Positions 1 through 12,018 of a stretch of 64,000 nucleotides of DNA are shown one piece after another. The DNA is from Clitoria ternatea (lineage: Eukaryota; Streptophyta; Magnoliopsida; Fabales; Fabaceae): contig CM075673.1 in the NCBI GenBank assembly GCA_037962975.1, forward strand, positions 164,196,667-164,260,666, read 5' to 3'. The notes under the pieces were generated by a model that did not search any database, was not told the origin of the DNA, and was given only the letters and a program-made list of their open reading frames with translations. Within the stretch, counting starts at the first letter, position 1. Each line of letters begins with the position of its first letter. Both the position numbers and the translations under genes were made by a program.

Positions 1-1487
1 CGTTGAAAGCAATAGCATGAATCCTTGAGCCCCTCCTTTTAAAGAGGCATTCACTTGGTTAGTGGTTAGAAATCTCGAATCCTCAGGATTCAAATTCATT
101 GGTTCTTTAAATATTATGGTTTTATTATGACAATCTATTAGAACATGATTGTCAGACAACCAATCTAGCCCAATAATAACTTCTAAGCCAGAAAGGGGTA
201 AACAGAAAAGATTAGCCTTAAAGTCCCTACCATCTATGACAATAGGGTATTTCCAACAGGCTTTAGAAGTGACAATGGGATTGTTTCCAGGAGTATGTAC
301 AGATAAGTCAAATGGCAGTTCTATCACAGGTAATTTTAGTTTTTCTACACAGTCATTGGCAATAAAGGAATGTGATGCACCTGAGTCATACATAACAATT
401 AAAGGAATCTTATTAATGATACACTTACCTTCCACCATGGAATCAGAATGAGATGCTTCTTCTCCAGTGATTGCAAAGACCTTTCCTTTTGCCTTCGGCC
501 TTCCGACTGCACTGTGCACACCTCCTTGAGTATTTATGTTTGTACTTGCACCTTCAGGGTTTTCCCTCTTCATCTCAGGGCAATCCTTGATGTGATGACC
601 TAGTTTGTTACACTTAAAACAAACATAAGTGTTTTTAGGACAATCCCTTTTCAAATGGGGTCCTCCACAGATAAAACATTTAAAATTTGGTGCAGATGTT
701 GGGTAATAGCTTCCAGTTGAAGCTTGGGGTCTGTTAGGAATAGATGCTGCTCCAAACCGACGAAATGGCGCTTGGTAAGGCTTATTTCTCCTGAAGTCTC
801 TTCTTTGGTGATGGTGAGGTCCTCCACTTCTCATTTCTCCCGCCTTATGAATGAGCTCACAACTTTTGGTCATTCTATCCTTATGATCCTCTTCAAAGAT
901 TCTACAGCGATTTACCAATACAGAAAATTCACGGATTTCCTGCATTTGTATAGCTTCCTTAATTTCTGGCCCAATCTATTTACAAACTTTGCACAGCAAT
1001 CACCTTCGTTAGTAGAATCATTATAATGAGAATGAAAACGAGATAGCTCTTCAAACCTGGATGCGTACTCTCCAACGGTCATATTTCCTTGGGTCAGCGA
1101 GAGGAATTCGAATTGTCTTTTCTCTTTAACATCAACTGGAAAGTATTTCTCCAGAAACATATCCTTGAAATAATCCCAAGTGATCTCCATGTCGTTGACT
1201 TCGAATTGTCTTCGCATGCTATCCCACCAATGTTCGGCATCCTCAGATAAGACATAAGTAGCAAAGACTACCTTATCAGCTTCATTACATTGCAATGCTC
1301 GAAAGATCTTCTCTATCTCTCGAATCCATGTTTGTGCTCCATCAGGGTTATATCCTCCCTTGAAACGAGATGGATTGCGCTTTTCGAATAGATCCAGCCT
1401 TCTCAAGGCATCGTTACCTTGACCTTCACGTGCTCCCATTGCATTGATTAAGCGTTCTACAACTCCAGCAAGATCGTTTCCAGCCAT
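1..1487 (-). pseudogene. gag-protease part of element A, frameshifted
   Basis: The start codon is at 1487 and aligns with the gag start of the complete element at 48881. The first 160 or so codons are the retrotransposon Gag capsid region. Near 980 one base is missing relative to the intact copy (where that copy reads a Gly-Leu-Arg-Pro stretch), which shifts the frame. The reading frame then resumes in register with the intact copy through two zinc knuckles (about 690-580) and the aspartic protease Asp-Ser-Gly (about 390), and remains open to the window edge. Long plus-strand open frames here (for example 149-451) are only antisense shadows. The protein would package RNA into virus-like particles. 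The frameshift makes it non-functional without recoding. Confidence 0.88.
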
Positions 1488-1519
1488 TAGTTTCCTGTTT
1501 CACAGTAACTGAGATTTGT

Positions 1520-4036
1520 TATAACGTCCCAAACTTTTAAAATTAAATTTCTAAAATCCAAATAAATTTTTCGCAAATAATTTAAACGTTAGAAACAGGA
1601 TTTGGATTAACATAATATTATTGTCAATATTATATTAACCGGCTCATTTATTTATACATATACATAATAAAATCCAGTATACACAGGAGCCGACCAATGC
1701 TACTACAAAATAACTATGTACATTATGTACTATACATATAAATACATAATGCTCCGAGTAGGCTGAGTGACCTCATACATCATCGCTGCGTCCTACATCC
1801 ACTATAAAAATAACAATAGGGGGTGAGCATAAACATATCAAATGATAATTATTGAATTGGATTAAATGTCCAATTCATAACCACATATAAATCAAATTCA
1901 TATCACATAATTTCATCATATAACATCATGTTATTCTCAATAACATATATCAATGTATTCATATGCTCAATCAAATGGATCCATTATTAAGTCTTTTAAT
2001 TTATGTTGCAACATTGGCTCCCAGCCATAACTCAGCTCTCAGCTGATCCGGCTGTTTTACTGGTACCAAACTGTTTGCCCTCTCACATGACACAATCACT
2101 CCCAGCGACAACGGTAGTGTCACGAGCTAAACCCCGAGCCCCGCTCAAGAGGTTTTGCCTTGAGTCCCACCCAAGGTCTTTTGTGGAATCCTCAAAACCA
2201 CAATCATATTTCATATTTATTCATCAATTTAAGCATCCCATGCTATATCAATTTGCATCTCATACATATACTCATATTATCATCACATATCCTACTACAT
2301 ATCATGCATAGGAATCATAACAATTTCACAAATACAACATATATATCTCATGCCAAATTTAATATCAATAATATATGAACGGAAAATATCATAACACAAT
2401 TATGTCACACATATTATATATTCAGGATTTCTCACTAATAATAACAATACTATCCTGAACCCATTCATAAACTATACATTTAAAATGTAAACGCTCCCCC
2501 TACCTGGAATCCTTGATTTTAAAATCCGAACGCTCCCGAACGATCCGAGTCAATTGTTGATTTAAATTCATGCTACTGTTTGAACACAATATCTCCGAGT
2601 CTAGACCTCTAAAACAAGATCCCAACGGTTAGTACCTATAACCACATCCCAAAAACCTCATACCCAAATTTCAGCTTGATCCAACGGTTAACGAATCGGA
2701 TATGGCAGTGTTTCCAAAGCTGGTCAGAATTCCTGCAAACTGGAACAGGGTCTCGGTTTGAACACGATTTCTCCACCTAAAGATGTCTAAATGAAAATCT
2801 GAACGGTGGAAACATAGAGTAGGATGTTAAGAATACACTCTCCAAATTTTAGACCGATCCAACGGTGGAATTAACAAATATCATTGATGGAAGTACGCAT
2901 GAATAAAGAAGGAATTAGAGTGGAAGGCATGCTGAATTTGTTCTGGTAATAAGATGATGTTATAATTGCAAGGAAGTGAGTAGCTAATTAATTGTTGAGT
3001 GCAGCCGTGAATTAGAGAGTGAATGTAAACTCTAGTTTTGATTTTTTTTTTAATTGCCTATGGCCCATGTGACTTGAAATGCAATTTGGCTTCTTGCATT
3101 ACACATAAAGTGGAAGAAATAAAATAATGCATTTGGCTTTCATTGTGCCACCAGCGTGAAAGGAAATCAGAATTGAAGCTAATCCTTGATTTCCAATGTT
3201 GTGGATCCCACATGAGTCATCAAAAATTGGAAGGTAATGTAATTTAAATTAAAAGTGCAGGATTTTCATGAACCGGAAAATGATCAAGTTAAAAACAATT
3301 TTGTGATAATTTATGGAGTCCGAATCAGAGAAAACTCCCCACACAAAAATTGTAGATCTCTTTTTTCTCTTTAAATCGGGATTTGCGATGATCCGATATC
3401 GATAGCCCGAGTTATGATCAAAATACGACAGGATATTCTAATCGTCTTTGAATCAGGTAGGTACTTAGAAATAAATTCACTAAATATTCTCCTTTGAGAA
3501 TTGAGTTTCGAGCCCTTCATAAAAATTGTAGATATTTTTGATATGGATCTATATCAAAAAGAATGAAGTGATTTGAATACCGGAAAAGGGAGATTTTGCC
3601 ATTTTTCTGAGGCCTGTCACCATAGTGACGTGATGAACAGGGATCCTCAAAGATCTCCAAAACTGTACTGATCTGGGACGATATAGCTCTTGATGTCTTC
3701 ATGAAAAATGTAGATAATTTTGTTACAGTGATTTTGACACCAAGTTTGCAAGAAACGGAGATCATATGAGAAAGTTATGAATTTCTGAACGAACTATGTG
3801 CAACATAAGAACGTGAATAATCATGATTCTAATATGGATTTACTTAATCCTTGAGTTTGAGTATGACAGAGTGAGATTGAAGATCTCTTCGAAACAAAGT
3901 GAACGAGACTAGAATCATTTCAATCAAGCATCATTTGAGAAAATTATACCCAAAATGCTAAAGACGCGAAAGAAAATAATAAACCACCGAGCCTTAATGA
4001 ATTATTTTCTAAAATTTTCAAATTTAGGATGTTACA
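1520..4036 (-). mobile_element. Solo LTR (about 2.5 kb) of a second gypsy-type family, inserted in element A leader
   Basis: The leader of element A reads continuously with the intact copy if 1520-4036 plus one TTTGT is removed. TTTGT flanks it on both sides (1515-1519 and 4037-4041), a 5-bp target duplication. On the minus strand it begins TGTAACATCC and ends in a mutated TATA where CA is expected. No gag or pol frame lies inside, so it is best read as one LTR left after LTR-LTR recombination. The strand is inferred from a TGTAAC start plus a G-rich GGTAGGGGGAG leader-like motif (around 2500) resembling the GGTAAGGGGGAG of the Tekay-type LTRs. It contains a diverged internal duplication (about 2579-2700 and 2757-2880). 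Confidence 0.82.
2621..2868. promoter_or_regulatory. Cluster of AACGG (MSA-like) motifs in the solo LTR
   Basis: CCCAACGGTTA (2621-2631) and TCCAACGGTTA (2680-2690) match the plant mitosis-specific activator consensus YCYAACGGYYA, which three-repeat MYB factors bind. TCCAACGGTGG (2858-2868) is a partial match. The motifs recur because of an internal duplication of the LTR. A regulatory role is inference from motif identity alone. Confidence 0.4.
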
Positions 4037-4149
4037 TTTGTCACATCAATCACAGTTACTACCAAGTCAGATATTCTATTCTCTATCACCTATACAGAGT
4101 TTACAGACAAAGCAAGATAGACCTTTTCCCTAGGCCTATTGGATTAACT

Positions 4150-4161
4150 GCTCTGATACCA
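4150..4161 (-). other. Primer-binding site of element A (initiator tRNA-Met)
   Basis: On the minus strand this reads TGGTATCAGAGC, complementary to the 3' end of plant initiator tRNA-Met, three bases inside the LTR end. It is identical to the site at 48739-48750 of the complete element and primes minus-strand cDNA synthesis. Confidence 0.9.
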
Positions 4162-4164
4162 CTT

Positions 4165-7100
4165 TGTAACACCCTTTATTACACCTTAATAAATTATAGA
4201 AAAATTCATAATTTTTTTTATGATTGTTAAAAAGAAACTGTCGGAATAAATTACATACATTCTTCCTGAAATACATCATAAATATTATTAAAACCTTATA
4301 AAGTAATTTTACATTCATCCAAAGAAAATAAACATTATAAGAAAGAGAGCAAACTCCATGGCCCAAAAGCAGTTACTTAACAACATTATTTATTCATTGG
4401 ACCACGGTATTCATACCGAGCTCCCTTTCTAGAACGTGCTATATTTACTGCCGAGATTCTTCGATCCTTCCCTCTGAACCATCAATTTAAAACATGTGAA
4501 ACAGAAACACGGAGAAATGAGTGAGAAACAGAATATAATATTCTCGCATAAGACATAAGCAACAAAGGGTTTTCACAAACCAATACATAATAATATCAAT
4601 CACAATCACATCCACAATCAATTATGAATGCATGAATGTTATGCAATATCTTCATCATAACTTACCTATATATGTGGGCCTTTAAATTTTAATTTGCACT
4701 AGGCCAACCAGGAGTTTACACTGTTCCATAAGTCCGGATAATAATAATATGAACAACTCAACTGACATGGAAACAATTAGAGACTAGTCAGATTGAGAAT
4801 GTTTTTATTGTGAAAGTACCCGACACTAAGGAGCTACCCCAGGTCCCCTGAAGCACCCTTTCACAGCCTCTCATCCCAAGGCTCGTAATTAAGCCTCCTC
4901 TAATGTATCCTCGGTTTCTATAATCCGTCCCCAGACAATATCATTTTATTTCACTTTAATGATTCATGATGCATGAACTACTCGCGTATTTAGTTGGTTA
5001 AGGTTTTTAGAAACTCAATTATTAAATCCCTCAAAGGTTTACAATATCATTTCAATAAACTGTACATTTTCTCAATTCTCTGAATTTCTATCCCACAGAA
5101 ATAAATTTGGTACAGTTTTCGAATCTCACTGAAATTGAGTTTCTAAGCCTTAAATATCTAAAAACTTACTCATATAAAATTTTACATAATTCATTCTCAA
5201 ATTGAATCTTAACAAGATCAAATTTAGAAATCTCAATTATTTCTAAATATCTTTAGTTATTAAGTAAAAATAAAATAAAATAATTTTCTTTTGAAAATTT
5301 TCATTAAAAGCGAATAATCTTTAAATCATTAACCAAAATTATAAATTTTTTTCTTTAATTCAAGATTTAATTATCTCAACTTGTTATAAATTAATTTTTA
5401 TAAAATGTCTACTTTCTAAAATAAATACTAATTTTTTTATTCTAAATATAAAAATAATTTCTAAGAAGAGATAAAAATTTAAAGAGTAAGGTAAGAAATT
5501 CTTACTGAGTTTTAGCTTTCCGTCATGCTCGCTATATGCTTAAACTCCACATTACAATATCATCAATCAAATATTATCAATCACAATTAAACATCATCAA
5601 TCACAAATCAATCATAATCAAATCAGTTAAATATCATTAATACATATCATAATACAAAATTTAATGATTATTAATATAGTTGGTTTTTAAGTTCTTTTTG
5701 TCCATTCCTCGCATAGGTTTATGTAAGTCCATATAATTCAGTCCTTGCATAGGTATAGTTCAGTCCATATGGGTCATAGTGGTCCAAGTCCTTGTATAGG
5801 TATAGTCCAGTTCATATAGGTTATAAAAGAACAGGTCCTTGCATAGGTATGTTAGAGTTAGTTACATCAGATATTTAATTTAAAATTTATTAAAAATTTT
5901 AAGTTAAAGAGTTAATATTTTAAAATAATATTATTATTAAATTTAAAAGGAGTAGGGGACTCCTCCCATTATTCTTATGTCTTTTCATATCATATTCTTA
6001 TCTCACTCCCCCTTACCTCTTATATCCTGTTTCGTTATTGAAAATCCGTACGCGTCTCGTCTCCGAGTTCTAAAACATACCAATTTTATTTTAATATAGT
6101 TACAAGATGAAAATTAAGATTACTACTTAAAACAGAAATGGTAAATTTTGAATAGTGAATAGTGAATAGTAAATCGTGAATAGTAAATAGTAAAACGTGA
6201 ATAGTAACAGTAAATAGTAAAACGTGAATAGTAACAGTAAATAGTAAAACATGAATAGTAATAGTAAATAGTAAAACGTGAATAGTAACGGTAAATAGTA
6301 AATCATGAATAGTAACGGTAAATAGTAACAGTAAATAGTAATTTACTATTTGAATAGTAATTTACTATTGAAATAGTGTTTTACTATGCAGAATAGTAAC
6401 TTAAAATAATATTATTTTCAGTATAATAATAGATTTCTAAAAATGATACAAAAATAACCCTAAAAAATATAAAAGAGAAGTATTCGTACCTTAGGATTTT
6501 AGCAGAACCTTCTTCCAAAAGAAATTATTTCTCTCTCTTACTTCCACCAGTATCTCACTAGCACTACTATATTAAGAAAATTTAATCTGAAATTGTGAAT
6601 TCTAAAGAAGAAATCCTTCGGTATTCATAGGACAAAAATTACTATGCATTTCATTATTTTAATATAAAAGTACTATACATTTTTTGAATTTTTATTCCTG
6701 GTTACTGTGTATCTTTTGAAATTTTCATACATGTACAGTATTTTGCATAGTAACTGTTGGTAAAATTATTAAGCCAAATAGTAACCTTTCACTCGGTATA
6801 TTTTAAATATTCAAAATCAATCTTTTTTGAAATTTAGTGATATTATATTAGTCCTCACTAATTTTATAATAACTAATATAAAGTTTAAATTTTAAAAATC
6901 TAAAATTTTTTGTTAATAAAAATTTATTGATACGTTTTCAATTTTTAACGATTGGAAAAAATCAAGATTTTTCTCAAACCGATAATTTTTAGATAAGTCT
7001 ACTTGAAATAGATTTTAGAAAATTTTCTTATAATTTAACTTCACTTTCTTATAAATTTTTTTAATTTTAAGTCACTTATATGAATTTAAGATTATTTAAA

Positions 7101-7242
7101 ATATATTATTTTATTAAAAAAATTCAAAAATTCTGAAAAAATTTCAAAAAATCATAAATAATACGTAGATTAAAAAGTTCTAAAGAGCCATAATCTAATT
7201 CCTTCAAAATTTTAATATAAAAATAAAAATAGGGGTGTTACA
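4165..7242 (-). repeat. 5' LTR of element A (about 3.08 kb)
   Basis: Bounded by TGTAACACCC on one side and GGTGTTACA on the other, in reverse orientation. It shares landmarks with the other copies: the GTATGAATACCG block near the U5 end, a GGTAAGGGGGAG motif, the AATAGTAA-type minisatellite and the AT-rich start. The TATA box position reads TATGAATA instead of TATAAATA, a substitution that may weaken the promoter. Together with 45425-59246 it is one of two minus-oriented LTRs of the family in the window. Confidence 0.92.
6150..6395. repeat. GAATAGTAA / AAATAGTAA minisatellite inside the LTR
   Basis: Short units of about 7-9 bp alternate between GAATAGTAA, AAATAGTAA and AACGTGAATAGT. Homologous arrays lie in every LTR of the family (about 34555-34740, 46545-46715, 54190-54365, 58160-58390) with different unit numbers, so the array expands and contracts between copies. 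Confidence 0.85.
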
Positions 7243-8386
7243 TAGGATGATATGTATTTTAGATAGAAACACCACCTTCGAGAGCGTCATCAGACCAGGT
7301 ATGGAAAAGGGGCATGATTTAAGTACATTGGTACTAAATATAGTACCTACACACTACTATTTGTATTGATTTGAATCTGTTATGTAACAATAATTATGTA
7401 TGTAATATTATATGATGTTGTGATAATTGATGATGAATTTATCATTTATGATAATGCTTATGTATTGGAATATGATGATTAAATAATGATTGATAATTAT
7501 AATTGACATTGGAGTAGAATGATGAAATTGATAATATGGATTGTGTTGATGAGGTGTGGTGATGAGTTGTAATGTGGATTAATGATAGTGATGACGATGA
7601 TGATTATAAGTGGTGATGCATGATGATGATGATGATGATGTAGCTCATGAGATTATGACCTCTTGGCAAGGATTATTATTAAGGAGGGAAATATATGCAC
7701 ATTGAGTGACATTGTGGTGAGGTTATGTATGACATCATGCATTTAGCCATATAAGGCTATGCAAGGAACCTTTGTTGCCGACTATGGTGGGGGTGGGTCT
7801 ATGAGTGAACAAGGAAGCCCTTTAGGTAAAAAAGGATCTGACCATTCTAGGTCAATGTATCCTAGAGCCGACCCGCAACACCATATTTATTATGAGTCGT
7901 GTCAATAAGGGTGACAGGTGTTGCAAGATGGGTGATAGTATGGAGTTCTAGTAAATAATTTGAGATACACGGTCATTTATTATAATACTGCAATATAACC
8001 CATCATAGTTGGATCCACATGACATGTTGATGCACCAGCGATATGTGATGACGAGTAGGGCATGACATATGCATTTATGGATTGTATGATTGGTGATGAA
8101 TAAATGATGATGATGATATTGAGTTATTGGTAATTGAAGTATGGATAATTTATTTATTTATATACATATGCATGGTATTGAAATGTGGGTGCACTAGCCA
8201 TGTGATTTTGTGAGGTATGTCGATTATGGTAGCTAGCACCTTATTACACTATCTGCTACTTAGAGTTATACTCACTCTTCCACCATTTTTTAGTGAGTTT
8301 ACAGAGTGATGATGCATGGTGAACTCTGGAGGAGTGATGGGTTCGTAATACCATGTAGTTGGACCACATGGGTGGCTCCATTGTGC

Positions 8387-8390
<4 letters not shown>

Positions 8391-8442
<52 letters not shown>
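8391..8442. repeat. (TA)n microsatellite running into (CA)n
   Basis: About 22 uninterrupted TA units followed by a short CA run. Confidence 0.97.
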
Positions 8443-8444
<2 letters not shown>

Positions 8445-8766
8445 TGTATGTATGTATATGTTTTGTATCTCGTTGGAGGATAGCATAATAACCCATTATG
8501 TATGAGATTGATAATGATATTGAGACAAATTATGTGATGATTTTTTGAATGGCCATGCATGGCAATGATGATTGTTAGTCTTGACATGGAGTCAAGTTAA
8601 ATAAGGAAAGATTGATAGTGCTTGCTAGGTAATATGGGCAGGAATCATATAACTTAAGTGAGTTGAATATGTGAATGCATTTGAAATTGGTGGTTATTTA
8701 TTTTGATGCATGTATTGATGAGTTTAAGTGGTAGGATAATGGGTAGGTCTCAAATTGGTGCATTGA

Positions 8767-8788
8767 TGTGTGTGTGTGTGTGTGTGTG
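8767..8788. repeat. (TG)n microsatellite
   Basis: Eleven TG units. Confidence 0.95.
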
Positions 8789-9039
8789 ATGGGGCTTTGG
8801 TGCCAAACCATTCCAATTTAGATTTCACGTGCCTTGTAAAATACTTGTTTTTGACCAAAATCTTCCGGTGTGCATGAAATTCAATTGGATTGGTGTTTTA
8901 ACATAATACTTAGACACAACAACTTAGAAATGACATGTATGCAATATGTGTCAAGTTTGGGGAAGTTTGGATAGGGATAAGATGAGTATTGGATGTGTAA
9001 GAGTTGGTAAAATTATGGTTTTTGATACTTATGCATAAA

Positions 9040-9220
9040 GTGATTGATTACCAAAGACCTGGTAATCAATTACTGATTCTCTGTCTGAGATCAAAGGGTT
9101 TTGCAATTCCTATAATTGATTACTGGAGTCTAGTAATCGATTATTAGATCTCTGTTTGAGAATTGAGAATATTGAGATTTTAGTAATTGATCACTCCCAT
9201 CTTAATAATCGATTACTGTC
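9040..9220. repeat. Imperfect palindrome cluster around AATCGATTAC
   Basis: Five or more copies of TGATTACC/TAATCGATTA-type words in alternating orientation (TGATTACCAAAGACCTGGTAATCA at its most symmetric). I associate this motif with interspersed repeats in soybean and relatives (recollection, not searched). No coding potential. Confidence 0.6.
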
Positions 9221-9375
9221 CTATTTTGCCCAAAATCACCTTTTTAACCTTCTGTACCCATTCCAATGATTTTTTTTAACTTGTACAAATACACACACAA
9301 ACTTCTAGTACTTTTGAGCCCATGCATGGAATTTTTGGCTTCACACCTTTAGTGTCACAATAAATTATTAATTTG

Positions 9376-9378
<3 letters not shown>

Positions 9379-9408
<30 letters not shown>
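9379..9408. repeat. (TA)n microsatellite
   Basis: Fifteen TA units. Confidence 0.95.
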
Positions 9409-9412
<4 letters not shown>

Positions 9413-10216
9413 AAATAAGTAATTTAACATTTATTATTCAGATTTTTGGTAATTTGAAAATCATTGTTATGTTCAAACCTTTTAAATATTTGTATGATTA
9501 TGTTTTATCTTTAAAAGTTAACAAACATAAAATAAAATGTTAATATTTTGTTCGTTCTATTCTCCCTTATACACCAAACATTACCTAATACAAGTCACAT
9601 TTTTTTAAGGGTTGGATTTAAAAAATTGGAAAAATTAAAGCTTTAATATTAGATATTTAATTTTGTCCAATATTATAAATGAGTTCGGCCAAATCTTTAA
9701 ATTTAAACCATTTAGGTAACCCATATAATTATATAAGAGAAAATTGAAATTGTAAACCCTCACTTAATTCAATCTTTAATATTATATATTTAAACTCACC
9801 TATTTTAGAAAGCATCAAGATCAACCCATCTAATTGGACTAATTTTATTTGTTCTATGGATGTGTTTGATTTCAATGAATATTTTTGGTTAGTTATTTTT
9901 GAAAGACTTGGAAGCGAACACAAAGTTGCAGGCACAGGCCGTGGAATTGATCAAATATCCCATTGGCCATAGTGCTGTTAAGTCAAATTTCACCGAATCA
10001 CATCGCCATCCTATTACTATTCCTAAAATGTTTTCAATCTAGAAAATTATATTATTTTTATTTTTAAATCTAATTTGTCAATATAGCATAAAAGTTTTTT
10101 CTCACAATAGTGATTAGTTTCAAAAGCTAGAAGATTCAACAACCAAAAAAGAAGAAGAGAAAAACGGTTAGAAAATTATACTCCAATAATAACGGTTACG
10201 AAATTATACTCCAAAT

Positions 10217-10218
<2 letters not shown>

Positions 10219-10269
<51 letters not shown>
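10219..10269. repeat. (AT)n microsatellite
   Basis: About 25 uninterrupted AT units. Confidence 0.97.
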
Positions 10270-10273
<4 letters not shown>

Positions 10274-10521
10274 GTTAATATATTGATTTTTTATAAAATA
10301 TTAAAATATTTTAATCTTATTTTTGCTTAAGTTAAATTTTACTTTATTGTATAGTAACATTTTTTTGAAAAATAAAAAAACATTAAATAGCTAAAACATT
10401 TTATTTTATTTTATAAATAGAATATGATGAAGTAACAGCCTAGAGACGAGAGACCATGAGTTGGCGTCGACGAAAAAGTAGTAAGCGGCAATCTTCTTCG
10501 TTTTCTCTTTCCCCTCTTTTT

Positions 10522-10549
10522 ATAATAATAATAATAATAATAATAATAA
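10522..10549. repeat. (ATA)n microsatellite
   Basis: About nine trinucleotide units. Confidence 0.95.
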
Positions 10550-11474
10550 GAAAAATAATAGTTGACACATTCAATATATTTACTCAGAAAGATAAATTTT
10601 TTTAATTTATTTGAAATGATTTAATAAAGTCTTGTAAAAAATAACGGAGAAAGTATAACTCATCCTTTTTTATATTGACATTTTTTTAATCATAAATATG
10701 TTTTTTAGAGACAAATCTATTCGAGTAAAAAGAAATTCAGATTATAATTAGAGTAACTCTGATCAAATTCTTTTTATTAATAATGAATCAAGCGCGCGGT
10801 TAATAACATGGTTAACACTGTAACTTAATATACAATAATTATTTATGTTAAGATTGTATTAAAATTACTAATTTTGTTTCAAATGGGCAATTGTATATCA
10901 ATTATTGAAGTTAATAAATTATATTATTTTATTGGATTTACTTTCATTGAAGTGACCGGAATGTAGTTGTATCAAAAAGTGACCGGAAAATTTAAATGAT
11001 AAATTGTAACGTTGATTTTTTTAAAATACTATATTGGTTATTTAATATAAGAATTTTATACCCAATTCCCATTTATTAAAAAATTAGATTAAAATTATTA
11101 AATTTATAGTAATGTTTTAAAATTGTCTTAAGACCCATCATTTTACTCTTTTTATTTATTTCTTTATATCTCTTTATCTATTTATTATCAATTATCATAA
11201 AACATATAAATTTTATTATTGATAATATATGATTTTAAGAAAAATATGTTGTGGTAAAAAAATAATGACTTAAAGATTTGAAAGAGAATTTTATATAAAT
11301 AAATAGATTTATTTTTATAAATTTATTTATTTATTATATGGTTAAGAGGTGTGACGAATATATAACTTTAATTAACCACCTGGATTCTTGTCTAAGAAAA
11401 GTTAAATTATTATTTATTTTTGTATGTAAATAAAACTAAAGAAATTAAAATTAAAAAATAATTTAAGTTGGAGA

Positions 11475-11483
11475 TATATAAAA
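11475..11483 (+). promoter_or_regulatory. Probable TATA box of the IPCS gene
   Basis: TATATAAAA followed about 30-40 bases later by a CT-rich stretch (TTTTCTACTCTCTTCTCAAC), the usual arrangement of a plant core promoter and start site. This would give a 5' leader of about 500 bases. An intron in the leader cannot be excluded. Confidence 0.5.
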
Positions 11484-11941
11484 AAAGGGGGGCACTCTTT
11501 ATAATTTTCTACTCTCTTCTCAACTGTCTCGCCGTGTTCATCTCGCGTGCATAGCAGTCAGAAAAACACTGCGAGAAAGAGAAGAGAATCACAAGAAGAG
11601 AGAGAAACAAAAAAACTAGAAAGAAAGGAAAACCCCTTTTGACCAATTGAGCCTCCGTTTCCATTTTCTCATTGATTCTTCAAAACAAAGCCTTTTTTTT
11701 CTTATTTCAATTTCAATTTGTGATCATAATTATTCATCTTGGGTGTTCTGTTCGTGATCACCCTCAAAACCCAGATCCTTTTTCCGTTCCGATTCGGATT
11801 CGAATACCCAGTGGCGTTTCTCTTTCTGGGTGTTCTAATTTTCGGCCAAAGTTTCGTTTTTGCAGTGTGGGAAAGTGAAATAAGGGATTGATTCTACGTG
11901 GGTCTCGCATAGATTGGCCCAATCGTTTTGTTGTTGACTTT

Positions 11942-11965
11942 ATGACTTTGGTTATTATGAAGTAA
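11942..11965 (+). CDS. Upstream ORF 1 in the IPCS leader (7 aa)
   Basis: The first ATG I see after the inferred transcription start. It encodes MTLVIMK and stops at 11963-11965. It matters only if this part of the leader is retained in the mRNA. The role, reduced ribosome access to the main start, is inference. Confidence 0.35.
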   Translation: MTLVIMK

Positions 11966-11966
11966 T

Positions 11967-12017
11967 ATGGAACTGCTCCTTGCACGCTTGACTCATCAAC
12001 GACAACAACAACAATAA
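11967..12017 (+). CDS. Upstream ORF 2 in the IPCS leader (16 aa)
   Basis: Begins one base after the first uORF stop and ends with TAA one base before the main ATG at 12019. It encodes a short peptide ending in four Gln from a CAA run. The tight packing uORF1-uORF2-main ATG suggests that initiation on the main frame would need reinitiation or leaky scanning. Confidence 0.4.
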   Translation: MELLLARLTHQRQQQQ

Positions 12018-12018
12018 C

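Larger units (their letters stand above)
1..7242 (-). mobile_element. Ty3/gypsy (Tekay-type chromovirus) element A, truncated by the window edge
   Basis: Read on the minus strand this runs: LTR (7242 to 4165), primer-binding site, leader, gag and protease, then it leaves the window at base 1. Gene order and sequence match the complete plus-strand element at 45681-56357 closely by eye, so it is the same family. The leader is interrupted by a 2.5-kb solo LTR of another family. The gag frame is broken, so this copy is dead. Its other LTR and its target duplication lie outside the window and cannot be checked. Confidence 0.9.
7243..9000. other. Repeat-like non-coding DNA, family not assigned
   Basis: No credible reading frame. 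The text is rich in GATGATGAT and TGATGA and has the feel of a decayed LTR or retroelement spacer, but I found no pair of termini, primer site or target duplication. Open frames across 8256-8587 are produced by the TA microsatellite. Confidence 0.4.
9410..11470. other. AT-rich intergenic region upstream of the IPCS gene
   Basis: No reading frame that I can support and no recognisable transposon ends. It holds an (AT)n tract at 10219-10269 and an (ATA)n tract at 10522-10549. The last few hundred bases are presumably the promoter of the sphingolipid gene. Confidence 0.7.

Noticed and set aside
149..1026. Plus-strand open frames over the left edge
   Set aside because: They are antisense to the gag-protease region of element A; the same mirror frames appear antisense to the intact element at 49322-50655.
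8256..8587. Several overlapping frames on both strands with long Ile-Tyr runs
   Set aside because: Created by the (TA)n microsatellite at 8391-8442.
11672..11878. 68-codon frame in the IPCS leader
   Set aside because: It lacks an ATG (opens at TTG); the first true ATG in the leader is at 11942.
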